From positions 1 to 20,097 of the IMG/VR virus record IMGVR_UViG_3300007344_000351: a stretch of 20,097 nt of DNA; one strand, 5' to 3'. Origin of the DNA: a virus. Made by a program: the position numbers and the translations under genes. The notes under the pieces were generated by a model that had not been told where the DNA came from, searched no databases, and saw only the letters and a list, made by a program, of their open reading frames with translations. Each line of letters begins with the position of its first letter. Within the stretch, counting starts at the first letter, position 1. Shown here piece by piece: positions 10,885-18,211 of the stretch.

Positions 10885-12212
10885 AACTCTCCGAATACCA
10901 GCCCCGCGAGGTGTTCCACCCGCTGCACAACCGCAGCAAGAGATGGGTGACGGTGGTGGCGCACCGGCGGGCGGGTAAGACGGTCGCGATGTGCGCGGAT
11001 CTGGTGATCGGGGCGTTGGAGACGGCATTGCCAAAGCCGCAATTTGCATACCTTGCCCCGCAGCGGGACCAGGCAAAGCGGGTCGCGTGGAATTACTTGA
11101 AGGAATTAACGCGCGATTTCTGGGCAAAACCGCCGAATGAGTCCGAATTAAAGTTGACCATCAATAATGGTCACAAAGACACCTCAACGATATATGTTGC
11201 CGGGGCAGATAATTACGATGCCCTGCGGGGAATGTATTTCGATGGGGTCGTTTTGGACGAGGTGGGACAAATTCGTCCAAGTGCCTGGTATTCGGTATTG
11301 CGGCCAGCATTATCTGACCGCCGCGGGTGGGCGATATTTGCAGGGACGCCTGCCGGCAAGAATATGTTCTGGAATTTGCGGGAAGAGGCCAGACTAAATC
11401 CGAAAACCCATCTACTGCTTGAACTGCCAGTATCAAAAACGAACCTGATTCATCCTGACGAATTGCGCGACGCAAAGGCGCAGATGACGGAGGACGCGTT
11501 TGCGATTGAGTATGAGTGCAGTTTCGATGCCGCGGTGCCGGGGGCGTACTACGCCAAGCTGGTCGGGGCCGCGTATGACGAGGGTCGCGTCAAGGAGTTG
11601 CTGATTGACCCGGCGTTCCCGGTCAACCTGGTCGCTGACTTGGGGTTTACGGACTCCTGTAGCTGGTGGGGCTGGCAAGAGGCGCCAGACGGGTACAGGA
11701 TTGTCGAGTTTTATGAGGACGACAACCAGCCGATCCAGCACTACATTGACTGGGTCAAGAGTCGGCCCTATCGCGTGGGGAGTGTCTACCTGCCCCACGA
11801 CGCCAAAGCCAAGAGTTTGCAGACCGGCAAGTCGATTATTGAGCAGTTCTTGGCAAACGGCATCCGACCGAGCATGGTCCCAGAGATGTCGTTGCAGGAC
11901 GGGATTGAGGCGGCAAGACTTGTTTTACCGAAATGTTATTTCGATGAAACCAAGACGTATGACGGCCTCGAGCACCTGCGCGCGTACATGCGGGAGTGGG
12001 ACGAGCGCACGCAGTCGTTCCGCTCGAAGCCTAAGCATGACCAGCACTCGCACGCGAGTGACAGTTTCAGGTACCTGGCGCTTGCTGCGCGCCCAGTGTC
12101 GCGAAAAGCACAACCAAATACTACAATCGCACCAATTACCAGCGCCAGTTACCAGTTTTCGCTCAATGACATCTGGGACTGCGGGCCACAGGCGTCACAA
12201 AGGATTGGATGA
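10881..12212 (+). CDS. terL: Terminase large subunit, packaging ATPase-nuclease (443 aa)
   Basis: TerL drives DNA into the prohead and cuts it. The ATPase Walker A is Ala27-His-Arg-Arg-Ala-Gly-Lys33-Thr, Walker B is Val123-Val-Leu-Asp126-Glu127, and Phe-Ala-Gly-Thr-Pro-Ala-Gly-Lys is the coupling motif. The C-terminal nuclease opens at Val-Ala-Asp253-Leu-Gly-Phe-Thr-Asp and ends at His-Ala-Ser-Asp394-Ser-Phe-Arg-Tyr, the usual RNase H-fold acidic residues. The length of 443 aa is normal for this compact class. The start is TTG, with GGAG at good distance and the upstream stop overlapping it (TTGA). The stretch 11090-11460 uses visibly more AT-rich codons than its flanks, which may be a recombined patch. 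Confidence 0.93.
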   Translation: MKLSEYQPREVFHPLHNRSKRWVTVVAHRRAGKTVAMCADLVIGALETALPKPQFAYLAPQRDQAKRVAWNYLKELTRDFWAKPPNESELKLTINNGHKDTSTIYVAGADNYDALRGMYFDGVVLDEVGQIRPSAWYSVLRPALSDRRGWAIFAGTPAGKNMFWNLREEARLNPKTHLLLELPVSKTNLIHPDELRDAKAQMTEDAFAIEYECSFDAAVPGAYYAKLVGAAYDEGRVKELLIDPAFPVNLVADLGFTDSCSWWGWQEAPDGYRIVEFYEDDNQPIQHYIDWVKSRPYRVGSVYLPHDAKAKSLQTGKSIIEQFLANGIRPSMVPEMSLQDGIEAARLVLPKCYFDETKTYDGLEHLRAYMREWDERTQSFRSKPKHDQHSHASDSFRYLALAARPVSRKAQPNTTIAPITSASYQFSLNDIWDCGPQASQRIG

Positions 12213-14173
12213 TGGACACGCAAAGCAAATTAGTCAGCGAGAGCGACTTTGACAACTCGCCGGCTGGGCTGGCGCAAAGGTGGGGCACCGAGATTGAGGC
12301 GTCGCGTCAGGAACTATTGAAGTTCCATCAGGACGCGAACCGGATCACGCAGCGGTACCTGGACAAGCGTGACGCCTACGGCCACGACGAGTCGAAAGTC
12401 AACCTCTTCTGGTCGACGATGAAGGTATTGCTCTCCATGCTCTACGCGCGGCCACCCAAGGCTGACGTGAGTCGCACGTTTCAGGACTACGAAGACGACG
12501 TGGCGCGGGTTGCGGGCACGATGTTGCAGCGCATCCTGAATCGCGGCTTTGATGACGATGTATCGGAGTGGGACGCGGCAGTCAGGCAAGGGATTGAGGA
12601 CTGGCTGATTGTGGGACTGGGTCAGATCTGGCTACGGTATGAGGTCGAGACTGAACCGTACATGATCGAGGCCGTCCTGGACCCGATGACGGGTGAGGAA
12701 CTGGTCCCAGCGCAGGAGGCCGAGCGGATTACGGACGAAGATACCTGCTGTGATTACGTCTACTGGGAGGACTTCTACTGGTCGCCGGCGCGGGTGTGGC
12801 CGGAGGTGCGGTGGGTCGCGCGTCGGGTCTTTATGACCAAGGACCAACTCGAGGCGCGGTTCGGGGAAGAGATTGCGCGGATTGTCCCGCTGGGCAACCG
12901 CAAGCAAAGCGACAGCGTCAATGACCAAACGGTTAAGCATGACCCGTGGAGCAAGGCTGAAGTCTTTGAGATCTGGTGCAAGGATCACCGCAAGGTGTAC
13001 TGGTACGCCCGCGGCGCGGACGTGATCCTGGACGTGAAGGATGACCCACTAGGATTAGACAACTTCTTTCCGTGTCCTAAGCCTGTCGCGGCCAACGTCA
13101 CAAGCTCCAACTTCATGCCCCGCGCCGACTACATTTTTGCGCAGGATCAATTTAATGAGTTGGACGAGATCAATACCCGCATCACCTGGCTGACGCGCGC
13201 GGCCAAGGTGGTGGGTGTGTATGACAAGTCGGCTGACGGTATCCAGCGCATGTTTAGCCAAGGCGCGGAGAATCAGTTGATCCCGGTCGATAACTGGGCA
13301 CTCTTTGCTGAGCGTGGCGGGATCAAGGGTCAGGTTGACTGGGCACCGATCGAGCAGGTAGTCAACGCGATCAACCAGTTACGCCAGTACCGGCAAGACA
13401 AAGTCATGCAGATCTATGAGGTGCTGGGCATCTCGGACGTGATGCGCGGTAGTTCCAAAGCATCCGAGACGGCAACGGCGCAGCAGATCAAGGCGCAGTT
13501 CGGCTCAACGCGCGTGCAGTTGATGCAGTTCTATATCGCGGACTGGATCTCGCAAGCGTTGCGGATTAAGGCCGAGATTATCTGCAAGCACTGGCAACCG
13601 GAGACGATCATCAGGCGCAGCAACATCGAGCGCACGCCGGATGCGCCGCTGGCGATGCAGGCGATCCAGTTGCTCAAAGATGAAGAGATGTCCGAGTACC
13701 GGATCAATATCGAAGCGGACTCGATGGCGGCACTGGACTGGGCGGCTGAGAGGGATAGCGCCGTGCAGTTCATGCAGGGACTTGGCGCGTTTGTGTCCCA
13801 GGTTGCGCCGATGGCGCAACAGGTGCCAGGTGCTGCGCCGGTATTGCTGTCGATGCTCCAGTGGGCGGTCAGCAAGTTCCGTGTCAGCACGCAGATTGAG
13901 TCGGTATTGGATCAGGCGATCACGGGCCTGAAGCAGCAGGGCATTCAGCCGCCGCAGCCTAACCCGATGCAGATTGCGGCGGTGGAAGAAAAGAAAGCCG
14001 GTGCCGCCGAGAGAATGGCAAAGGCCAAGAAAACGAACCTTGAGGCCGAGGGCCAGGCGATGGACGTGGCCGTTGCGCGTCGGATGCTAGGCATCAACCA
14101 GCCGCAGCCGAATCTGCCGCCGGCATCCCCACAGATGCCGATGCCCCAAGGGCCGATGCCGCCTGTTCAGTGA
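12209..14173 (+). CDS. Portal protein, podovirus type (654 aa)
   Basis: The portal forms the dodecameric DNA entry ring of the head. Recognisable stretches are Leu-Tyr-Ala-Arg-Pro-Pro-Lys-Ala-Asp near residue 75, Trp-Leu-Ile-Val-Gly-Leu-Gly-Gln-Ile-Trp-Leu-Arg-Tyr, Tyr-Trp-Glu-Asp-Phe-Tyr-Trp-Ser-Pro-Ala, and the late helix Tyr-Glu-Val-Leu-Gly-Ile-Ser-Asp-Val-Met-Arg-Gly-Ser-Ser-Lys-Ala-Ser-Glu-Thr-Ala. These fit the P22-like portal family. The C-terminal 120 residues are Gln/Pro/Ala-rich with a coiled-coil-like Lys/Glu stretch, ending Pro-Met-Pro-Pro-Val-Gln. It starts at a double ATG overlapping the terL stop. The last 23 bases are repeated 507 bases downstream after an inserted gene. Confidence 0.9.
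   Translation: MMDTQSKLVSESDFDNSPAGLAQRWGTEIEASRQELLKFHQDANRITQRYLDKRDAYGHDESKVNLFWSTMKVLLSMLYARPPKADVSRTFQDYEDDVARVAGTMLQRILNRGFDDDVSEWDAAVRQGIEDWLIVGLGQIWLRYEVETEPYMIEAVLDPMTGEELVPAQEAERITDEDTCCDYVYWEDFYWSPARVWPEVRWVARRVFMTKDQLEARFGEEIARIVPLGNRKQSDSVNDQTVKHDPWSKAEVFEIWCKDHRKVYWYARGADVILDVKDDPLGLDNFFPCPKPVAANVTSSNFMPRADYIFAQDQFNELDEINTRITWLTRAAKVVGVYDKSADGIQRMFSQGAENQLIPVDNWALFAERGGIKGQVDWAPIEQVVNAINQLRQYRQDKVMQIYEVLGISDVMRGSSKASETATAQQIKAQFGSTRVQLMQFYIADWISQALRIKAEIICKHWQPETIIRRSNIERTPDAPLAMQAIQLLKDEEMSEYRINIEADSMAALDWAAERDSAVQFMQGLGAFVSQVAPMAQQVPGAAPVLLSMLQWAVSKFRVSTQIESVLDQAITGLKQQGIQPPQPNPMQIAAVEEKKAGAAERMAKAKKTNLEAEGQAMDVAVARRMLGINQPQPNLPPASPQMPMPQGPMPPVQ
14151..14173 (+). repeat. Portal 3' end, copy 1 of a 23-base imperfect duplication
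   Basis: These bases encode Pro-Met-Pro-Pro-Val-Gln and the TGA of the portal. Copy 2 at 14658-14680 matches 20 of 23 bases; all three differences are G to A and leave the encoded residues and the stop unchanged. Confidence 0.85.
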
Positions 14174-14183
14174 GGCATAAATC

Positions 14184-14627
14184 ATGGCTGACATCTACAA
14201 CACAATTGGCGCTTTACGAAAGCGCCCAAGGACGCAGGCTTTCCAAACTGAGCAGACTGATGCCGGCCCCATTCAGCCGTGGGCACAACCGACCACCCCC
14301 ATGACGCTCAAAGACGCAGCAAGCAATTTTGGTCTATCTGGCGATACGTCCGCTGCAATTAGGCAGTGGCACATTTCGACACAAGGCCAAGAGCCACTAG
14401 AGAACTTCTTGGCAACTGCGAGGGCAGCGTCACCAGACGCCGCGACTCAAAATCTCAGAAGCAAGATTCTTTCTGAGCAACCAAAGATTCTGCAAGCCTG
14501 GAACAGATTCACAGGCAAAAACCAACAAAACAACCAAGGCATCACTCAGATGTCGCTTGAAGACTTCAGCATCAAGCCAGTCGGGAGCACGGCGATTGTT
14601 GATGCGCTTAGAAAGACAAGACGGTAA
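14184..14627 (+). CDS. Cassette (moron-like) hypothetical protein between portal and head genes (147 aa)
   Basis: No family recognised. The protein starts MADIYNTIGALRKRPRTQAF, has a Pro/Gln-rich segment, an amphipathic helix near Ala-Ala-Ser-Asn-Phe-Gly-Leu-Ser-Gly, and a basic end (Leu-Arg-Lys-Thr-Arg-Arg). Base and codon use differ from its neighbours: seven of ten Arg codons are AGA or AGG, whereas the portal uses mainly CGN, and the gene looks richer in A. It is followed by a small hairpin and then by a second copy of the portal's last codons. Together these point to a gene inserted into the head operon. It has its own GAGG ribosome site; no separate promoter is obvious. Confidence 0.78.
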   Translation: MADIYNTIGALRKRPRTQAFQTEQTDAGPIQPWAQPTTPMTLKDAASNFGLSGDTSAAIRQWHISTQGQEPLENFLATARAASPDAATQNLRSKILSEQPKILQAWNRFTGKNQQNNQGITQMSLEDFSIKPVGSTAIVDALRKTRR

Positions 14628-14637
14628 AAAGTTTTGA

Positions 14638-14653
14638 TCTAGTGAGATCACAT
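14638..14653 (+). terminator. Weak hairpin after the cassette gene
   Basis: TGATCT-AGTG-AGATCA forms a six-base stem with a four-base loop 11 bases after the cassette stop. There is no T-run after it, so it is at best a weak terminator or a remnant of the inserted segment. Confidence 0.3.
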
Positions 14654-14657
14654 CAAA

Positions 14658-14680
14658 GGCCGATGCCACCTGTTCAATAA
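14658..14680 (+). repeat. Portal 3' end, copy 2 (vestigial portal tail)
   Basis: This copy still reads Pro-Met-Pro-Pro-Val-Gln-stop in one frame, but no longer belongs to a gene. It lies just before the ribosome site of the next head gene, as the original portal end would have. Confidence 0.85.
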
Positions 14681-14690
14681 AGAGTTGCCA

Positions 14691-15008
14691 ATGACACGCC
14701 GCCGCTACGTCCAGATTAAGGGTGAACTGGTCGAAATTACCGACGACTACCAGCCCCAGCATCACAATGACTCAGGCGCGTTGTGGGGCGATCGCAGCTA
14801 TGACGGGCTGCGCGCGACTGACGGCACCGACATCAGCACGCGGGCCAAGCACCGTGAATACATGAAGTTGAACAATCTGGCGACCGTGGACGACTTCAAA
14901 GAGACGTGGTCCAAGGCGCAAGAGCAGCGTGACCGTTACCGGCAGAGTGGCGGCACGTTCAGTCGGCGCGACATTGAGCGCGCGATTTCTCAATTACAAA
15001 GGCGATAA
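14691..15008 (+). CDS. Conserved hypothetical head-module protein (105 aa)
   Basis: The protein opens MTRRRYVQIKGELVEITDDY, then a loop with His and Asn, Tyr-Asp-Gly-Leu-Arg-Ala-Thr-Asp-Gly-Thr-Asp-Ile-Ser-Thr-Arg-Ala-Lys-His-Arg-Glu-Tyr, and an Arg/Gln-rich helix at the end. Proteins starting 'RRRYVQI.GELVE' followed by 'I.tR..HREy' are frequently found between portal and scaffold genes in podoviruses; their function is not established. The ATG at 14691 is preferred over a TTG six bases earlier because AAAGAG lies at the correct distance. It follows the vestigial portal tail and precedes the scaffold gene by two bases. Confidence 0.78.
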   Translation: MTRRRYVQIKGELVEITDDYQPQHHNDSGALWGDRSYDGLRATDGTDISTRAKHREYMKLNNLATVDDFKETWSKAQEQRDRYRQSGGTFSRRDIERAISQLQRR

Positions 15009-15010
15009 GC

Positions 15011-16126
15011 ATGAGCGAACCCACGACAATGCGCGACCAGATCGAGGCCGCGTTTGACTCTTCAGAACCGGAAGTCGTCAACGAGCCAGTCAGCGCACCG
15101 GAACCAGCGCCGGAACCAGCGGAAGTCTCGGAACCAGCGGCAGAAAGCGCATCAGCAGAACCACAGCAAGACCTGAACGCGCTGGCTGAAGACGCCAAAC
15201 CGGAGGCCGGCCCCACCCGCGATGAGCAGGGCAGGTTCAAGGCCAAAGAGACTGAGGCGATCCAGCCGGGTCCGAAACCGGGGCCAAAGCAGAACAGTGA
15301 AAGGGCACCGGCATCCTGGCGGCCTGACGTGCGTGAGCACTGGGCGCAACTGCCCGAGCCTGTCAGGGCAGAGGTGCAGCGCCTCGAGGTCGAGCGCAAC
15401 CGGGTCTTGCAGGAGTCTGCTGAGGCTCGCAAGGGCTACGACGCGGTAATGAAGACGATCGCCCCGTATGAGGGCTTTATCCGCGCCGAGAACAGCAACG
15501 CCTTGCAGGCAATCGACAACCTGATGAGCACCGCGGCGCGTTTGCGGACCGGCACGGCACCGGAGCTTGCGCAGCTTGTCTCTGGGCTGATTAACCAGTA
15601 CGGCGTGGGTCGGTTTGGCAAGGGATTTATTGAGATGCTGGACAGCGCCCTGGTGGGCCAGGTTCCGGCAATGGACCCCCAGCAGGCCGCGCTTGATCAG
15701 GTGATCAATCAGCGCCTGGCACCGATGCAGCAAATGTTCAACCAGTTCCAGCAGGCCCAGCAGGCTCAGGAGCAGCGGGTCACGCAGCAGGCTCAGAACG
15801 AGGTCAATACGTTCCTTGAGCGCGCTGAGTTCGGCAATGACGTGCGTGAAGAGATGGCCGACATCATTGAGTCTGCCAGCCGACGCGGGCAGAACATTTC
15901 CTTACTCGACGCTTACAAGAAGGCGTGCATGCTGAACGATAACGTGCGCACGGTGATCTCGCAACGGGCCAAGAATCAAGGCGCGCAGCAGCAGACACAG
16001 GCCGCGCAGCGGGCGCGATCGGCGGCGGTCAGTGTGTCGGGCGGGGCGCCGGTTGGCGGCTTAAAACAAGACCCGACAAATGTTCGCGCGGCAATTGAAG
16101 CGGCGATTGTCCAAACCGCAAGATAA
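15011..16126 (+). CDS. Scaffolding-like head assembly protein (371 aa)
   Basis: Residues 1-100 are a low-complexity Glu/Pro/Ala segment with repeated Ala-Pro-Glu-Pro-like units, then Arg-Asp-Glu-Gln-Gly-Arg-Phe-Lys. The middle is helical with Trp-Arg-Pro-Asp-Val-Arg-Glu-His-Trp near 103-111 and an Arg/Glu-rich coil. The region around 240-265 is a Gln-rich stretch (Gln-Gln-Ala-Gln-Gln-Ala-Gln) that looks coiled-coil, and the C-terminus ends in a basic/helical segment. Scaffolds of P22/T7-type phages have this kind of disordered acidic start and basic helical end, and lie directly upstream of the capsid gene as here. Strength comes from position and composition rather than a catalytic motif. 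Confidence 0.78.
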   Translation: MSEPTTMRDQIEAAFDSSEPEVVNEPVSAPEPAPEPAEVSEPAAESASAEPQQDLNALAEDAKPEAGPTRDEQGRFKAKETEAIQPGPKPGPKQNSERAPASWRPDVREHWAQLPEPVRAEVQRLEVERNRVLQESAEARKGYDAVMKTIAPYEGFIRAENSNALQAIDNLMSTAARLRTGTAPELAQLVSGLINQYGVGRFGKGFIEMLDSALVGQVPAMDPQQAALDQVINQRLAPMQQMFNQFQQAQQAQEQRVTQQAQNEVNTFLERAEFGNDVREEMADIIESASRRGQNISLLDAYKKACMLNDNVRTVISQRAKNQGAQQQTQAAQRARSAAVSVSGGAPVGGLKQDPTNVRAAIEAAIVQTAR

Positions 16127-16132
16127 TGTGGT

Positions 16133-16138
16133 TATAAT
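16133..16138 (+). promoter_or_regulatory. Consensus -10 (TATAAT) at the start of the capsid leader
   Basis: A perfect TATAAT begins seven bases after the scaffold stop. The best -35, TTGTCC (16107-16112), is 20 bases upstream, longer than ideal, and there is no TG extension. A capsid-specific transcript starting near 16145 would begin at the structured leader. Confidence 0.4.
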
Positions 16139-16141
16139 TAC

Positions 16142-16319
16142 ATCAAGGGCAGGGTAACTTGCCTTTGGTGTGCCGTAGCACCAGCCAGCCACCGAAAGCT
16201 CGCAGGAGACGCCGCAAGGGCGTCCCACCTACGACAAGACCGGACTGTCATAGGTCTGTAGGCGCATCTGAACTAGGTGGGCGCAAGCCCGTAGCCAACA
16301 CTCAGATGGAGTTTTCATC
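16142..16319 (+). ncRNA. Structured 5' leader of the capsid gene, two competing folds
   Basis: The 193 bases before the capsid gene have no convincing gene but many perfect or near-perfect helices. These are 16145-16152/16159-16166; 16166-16171/16178-16183; 16208-16213/16219-16224; 16237-16241/16253-16257; and 16279-16282/16287-16290, closed by a GCAA loop. An eight-base helix 16224-16231/16274-16281 excludes the alternative pair 16228-16232/16258-16262 plus 16265-16271/16302-16308. The latter's last base abuts the ribosome site GGAG (16308-16311), so the switch could gate capsid translation (inference). No known RNA class recognised. Confidence 0.55.
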
Positions 16320-17294
16320 ATGGCATTTCCGAATGTATCGGACATCGTCGCAACGACGATCCAGAATCGTTCGCGTCAAATCGCGGACAACGTCACCAAA
16401 AACAACGCCATCCTGGCGAAACTGAACCAGCGCGGCAACGTCCGCACGATCTCGGGCGGTAACACCATCCTGGAAGAGCTTTCGTTTGCTGAGAATGCGA
16501 ACGGTGGCTTCTACAGCGGGTATGACCTCCTGCCGGTCGCTGCACAGGACGTGATCTCGGCTGCCGAGTTTCAGATCAAGCAGTACGCTGTCCCGGTCGT
16601 TATGAGCGGCCTGGAGATGTTGCAGAACAGCGGCAAAGAGCAGTTCATTGACCTGCTGGAAGCTCGGCTGAATGTTGCCGAATCGACGATGGCGAACAAC
16701 CTGTCTGCCTCGATCTATTCGGACGGCACCGGCTCGGGCGGCAAAGAGGTGACTGGTCTGAACGCTGCGGTTCCGAGCGACCCGACCACTGGCACGTACG
16801 GAGGCATCGATCGGGCAACGTGGACGTTCTGGCGGTCCAAGTTGTATGACTTCAGCACCGCCACCGGCGGCAATGCGACCTCTGGCAACATCCAGGCTGG
16901 CATGAACAACCTGTGGGCGCAGACTACCCGTGGTTCTGACCGTGTCGATCTGATCGTCATGGACACCAACTACTGGTCGCTGTATCTGGCCTCGCTCCAG
17001 GCGCAGCAGCGTTTCACCAGCCCCGACACCGGCAACCTCGGCTTCCCGTCCATTAAATTCATGGACGCTGACGTGGTTCTGGATGGCGGCATTGGTGGCT
17101 ACTGCCCGGCGAACACCGGCTTCTTCCTGAACACCAAGTACCTGAAATGGCGCCCGCACAAGGACCGCAACATGGTCCCGCTGTCGCCGAATCGTCGGTA
17201 TGCAATCAACCAGGATGCGGAAGTTCAAATCCTGGCATGGGCGGGCAATCTTTGCGCGTCCGGTGCTCAGTTCCAGGGCCGCATGCAGAACTGA
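16320..17294 (+). CDS. Major capsid protein (324 aa)
   Basis: The capsid subunit builds the head shell. The sequence starts MAFPNVSDIVATTIQNRSRQ, then Leu-Ala-Lys-Leu-Asn-Gln-Arg-Gly-Asn-Val and Gly-Gly-Asn-Thr-Ile-Leu-Glu-Glu-Leu. Later features are Gly-Phe-Tyr-Ser-Gly-Tyr-Asp, Gln-Tyr-Ala-Val-Pro-Val-Val-Met-Ser-Gly, Leu-Ile-Val-Met-Asp-Thr-Asn-Tyr-Trp, and Gly-Gly-Ile-Gly-Gly-Tyr-Cys-Pro at the C-terminal side. These match the non-P22-length (about 320-aa) HK97-fold capsid proteins seen in many siphoviruses and podoviruses. It has no N-terminal scaffold fusion, consistent with the separate scaffold gene upstream. TGGAG precedes the ATG, and a strong terminator follows 30 bases after the stop. 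Confidence 0.86.
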   Translation: MAFPNVSDIVATTIQNRSRQIADNVTKNNAILAKLNQRGNVRTISGGNTILEELSFAENANGGFYSGYDLLPVAAQDVISAAEFQIKQYAVPVVMSGLEMLQNSGKEQFIDLLEARLNVAESTMANNLSASIYSDGTGSGGKEVTGLNAAVPSDPTTGTYGGIDRATWTFWRSKLYDFSTATGGNATSGNIQAGMNNLWAQTTRGSDRVDLIVMDTNYWSLYLASLQAQQRFTSPDTGNLGFPSIKFMDADVVLDGGIGGYCPANTGFFLNTKYLKWRPHKDRNMVPLSPNRRYAINQDAEVQILAWAGNLCASGAQFQGRMQN

Positions 17295-17323
17295 TTTTGG
17301 TGGACCGTCGTGGGTCAGCCTTT

Positions 17324-17360
17324 CCCGAGGGTTGGGCTGGCCCACTCCCTCGGGTTTTTT
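17324..17360 (+). terminator. Rho-independent terminator after the capsid gene
   Basis: CCCGAGGG (17324-17331) pairs with CCCTCGGG (17347-17354), with an inner TGGGC/GCCCA stem, and six T follow. It would raise capsid output relative to the genes behind it if partly read through; the next gene begins 15 bases later. Confidence 0.9.
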
Positions 17361-17374
17361 GAAGGAGTTTTATC

Positions 17375-17572
17375 ATGGCAATCACTTATGGTGCCGCAGT
17401 TTCTGCGACCGCCCCCGCGATTGTTGACACCGCAGCCAGCCAGTCAACTGGTTCCGTTTGCGAGGGTATCGGCCTTACTGGCGCGGATGGAGCAAGCATC
17501 AGCGGCAGTCGTATCGGCGGCTCACCAGGCACAGACCTGAAAGTCGAATACGGCGACGGCGTCGGCGTTTAA
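17375..17572 (+). CDS. Small Gly/Ala/Ser-rich head-region protein (65 aa)
   Basis: The protein reads MAITYGAAVSATAPAIVDTA, then Ser-Gln-Ser-Thr-Gly-Ser-Val and repeated Gly-Ala-Asp-Gly/Gly-Ser-Arg-Ile-Gly-Gly units, ending Val-Glu-Tyr-Gly-Asp-Gly-Val-Gly-Val. It looks beta-rich with no charged core. Immediately after a capsid gene, such proteins may decorate the shell, but no decoration-protein motif is visible. AAGGAGTTTTATC before the ATG closely resembles the capsid's own leader (GGAGTTTTCATC). Function unknown. Confidence 0.7.
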   Translation: MAITYGAAVSATAPAIVDTAASQSTGSVCEGIGLTGADGASISGSRIGGSPGTDLKVEYGDGVGV

Positions 17573-17591
17573 TTCATAAAAGGATAATTTC

Positions 17592-18197
17592 ATGCAACCC
17601 ACGACACCCACTGTATTTCCTGAGATCCCGGTACCGCGACCTGATGAGTCGCGGTATGCGTATGACAATCGGCTTTACGTTGAGTTCTATCGCAAGCCGA
17701 TGCAGCACGATGCCAAATCTCGAGACGCTGGTCGCGCGATCTATGACGAGATTGATTACATCCGCATCCACACGCCGGGTGACAAGTCCAGCGTGATTGA
17801 GCGTCCTGTGACCGCGATGGATGCAGAGCGGTTCGCTGAACGCTACAACAAGTGGAAGGCTGGTCAGGAAGAGGCAGTCAGCGGCACGCCGTTGACGGCA
17901 ATGCCTGGCATGACGCCTGGCAAGGTCGAAGAGTATCGGTTCTTCAAGATCACGACCATTGAGCAACTGGCCGAGGCGGCAGACAACTTGGGGCAGAAGT
18001 TCATGGGATTTCAGGGCGACAAGGCGCGTGCTAAGGCGTTCATGGAAGTCGCGGCCAACAATGCCCCGATCGAGAAGATGAACGCCGCACTGCAAGAGCG
18101 TGATGCGACGATTGAGCAGTTGAATAGTCGGATTGACGCAATGCAGGCGCAACTTGGCAAGTTGAGCAAGAAAGCAGCGACGGCAGACGCTGACTGA
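17592..18197 (+). CDS. Conserved virion-region protein with C-terminal coiled coil (201 aa)
   Basis: The protein begins MQPTTPTVFPEIPVPRPDES. A folded region follows, with Arg-Ala-Ile-Tyr-Asp-Glu-Ile-Asp-Tyr-Ile-Arg-Ile-His-Thr-Pro-Gly-Asp-Lys and Glu-Arg-Pro-Val-Thr-Ala-Met-Asp-Ala-Glu-Arg-Phe. After a Thr-Pro-Leu/Gly-Met linker, a long helix with heptad-like hydrophobics (Met-Asn-Ala-Ala-Leu-Gln, Ile-Glu-Gln-Leu-Asn-Ser-Arg-Ile) runs to the end with Lys-Lys-Ala. The 'DeiDYIRI..PGDK...ERPVT..D..RF...Y..WK' pattern recurs in podovirus head modules, although no activity is established. Spacing to the adaptor gene is 14 bases. A head-completion role is inferred from position. Confidence 0.75.
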   Translation: MQPTTPTVFPEIPVPRPDESRYAYDNRLYVEFYRKPMQHDAKSRDAGRAIYDEIDYIRIHTPGDKSSVIERPVTAMDAERFAERYNKWKAGQEEAVSGTPLTAMPGMTPGKVEEYRFFKITTIEQLAEAADNLGQKFMGFQGDKARAKAFMEVAANNAPIEKMNAALQERDATIEQLNSRIDAMQAQLGKLSKKAATADAD

Positions 18198-18211
18198 TTG
18201 GAGTTGCGGGG

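Noticed and set aside
12775-12981. Minus-strand small frames inside the portal gene
   Set aside because: They lack ribosome sites and follow the portal's codon pattern; no coupling with neighbours.
16159-16425. 88-codon plus-strand frame across the capsid leader
   Set aside because: It has an Arg/Lys/Pro-rich unstructured composition, overlaps the capsid gene in another frame, and the region is better explained as RNA structure.
16302-17345. Long minus-strand open frame of 347 codons opposite the capsid gene
   Set aside because: It mirrors the capsid gene codon by codon, has Arg/Val/Gln-rich shadow composition, and the capsid reading has clear family features and a ribosome site.
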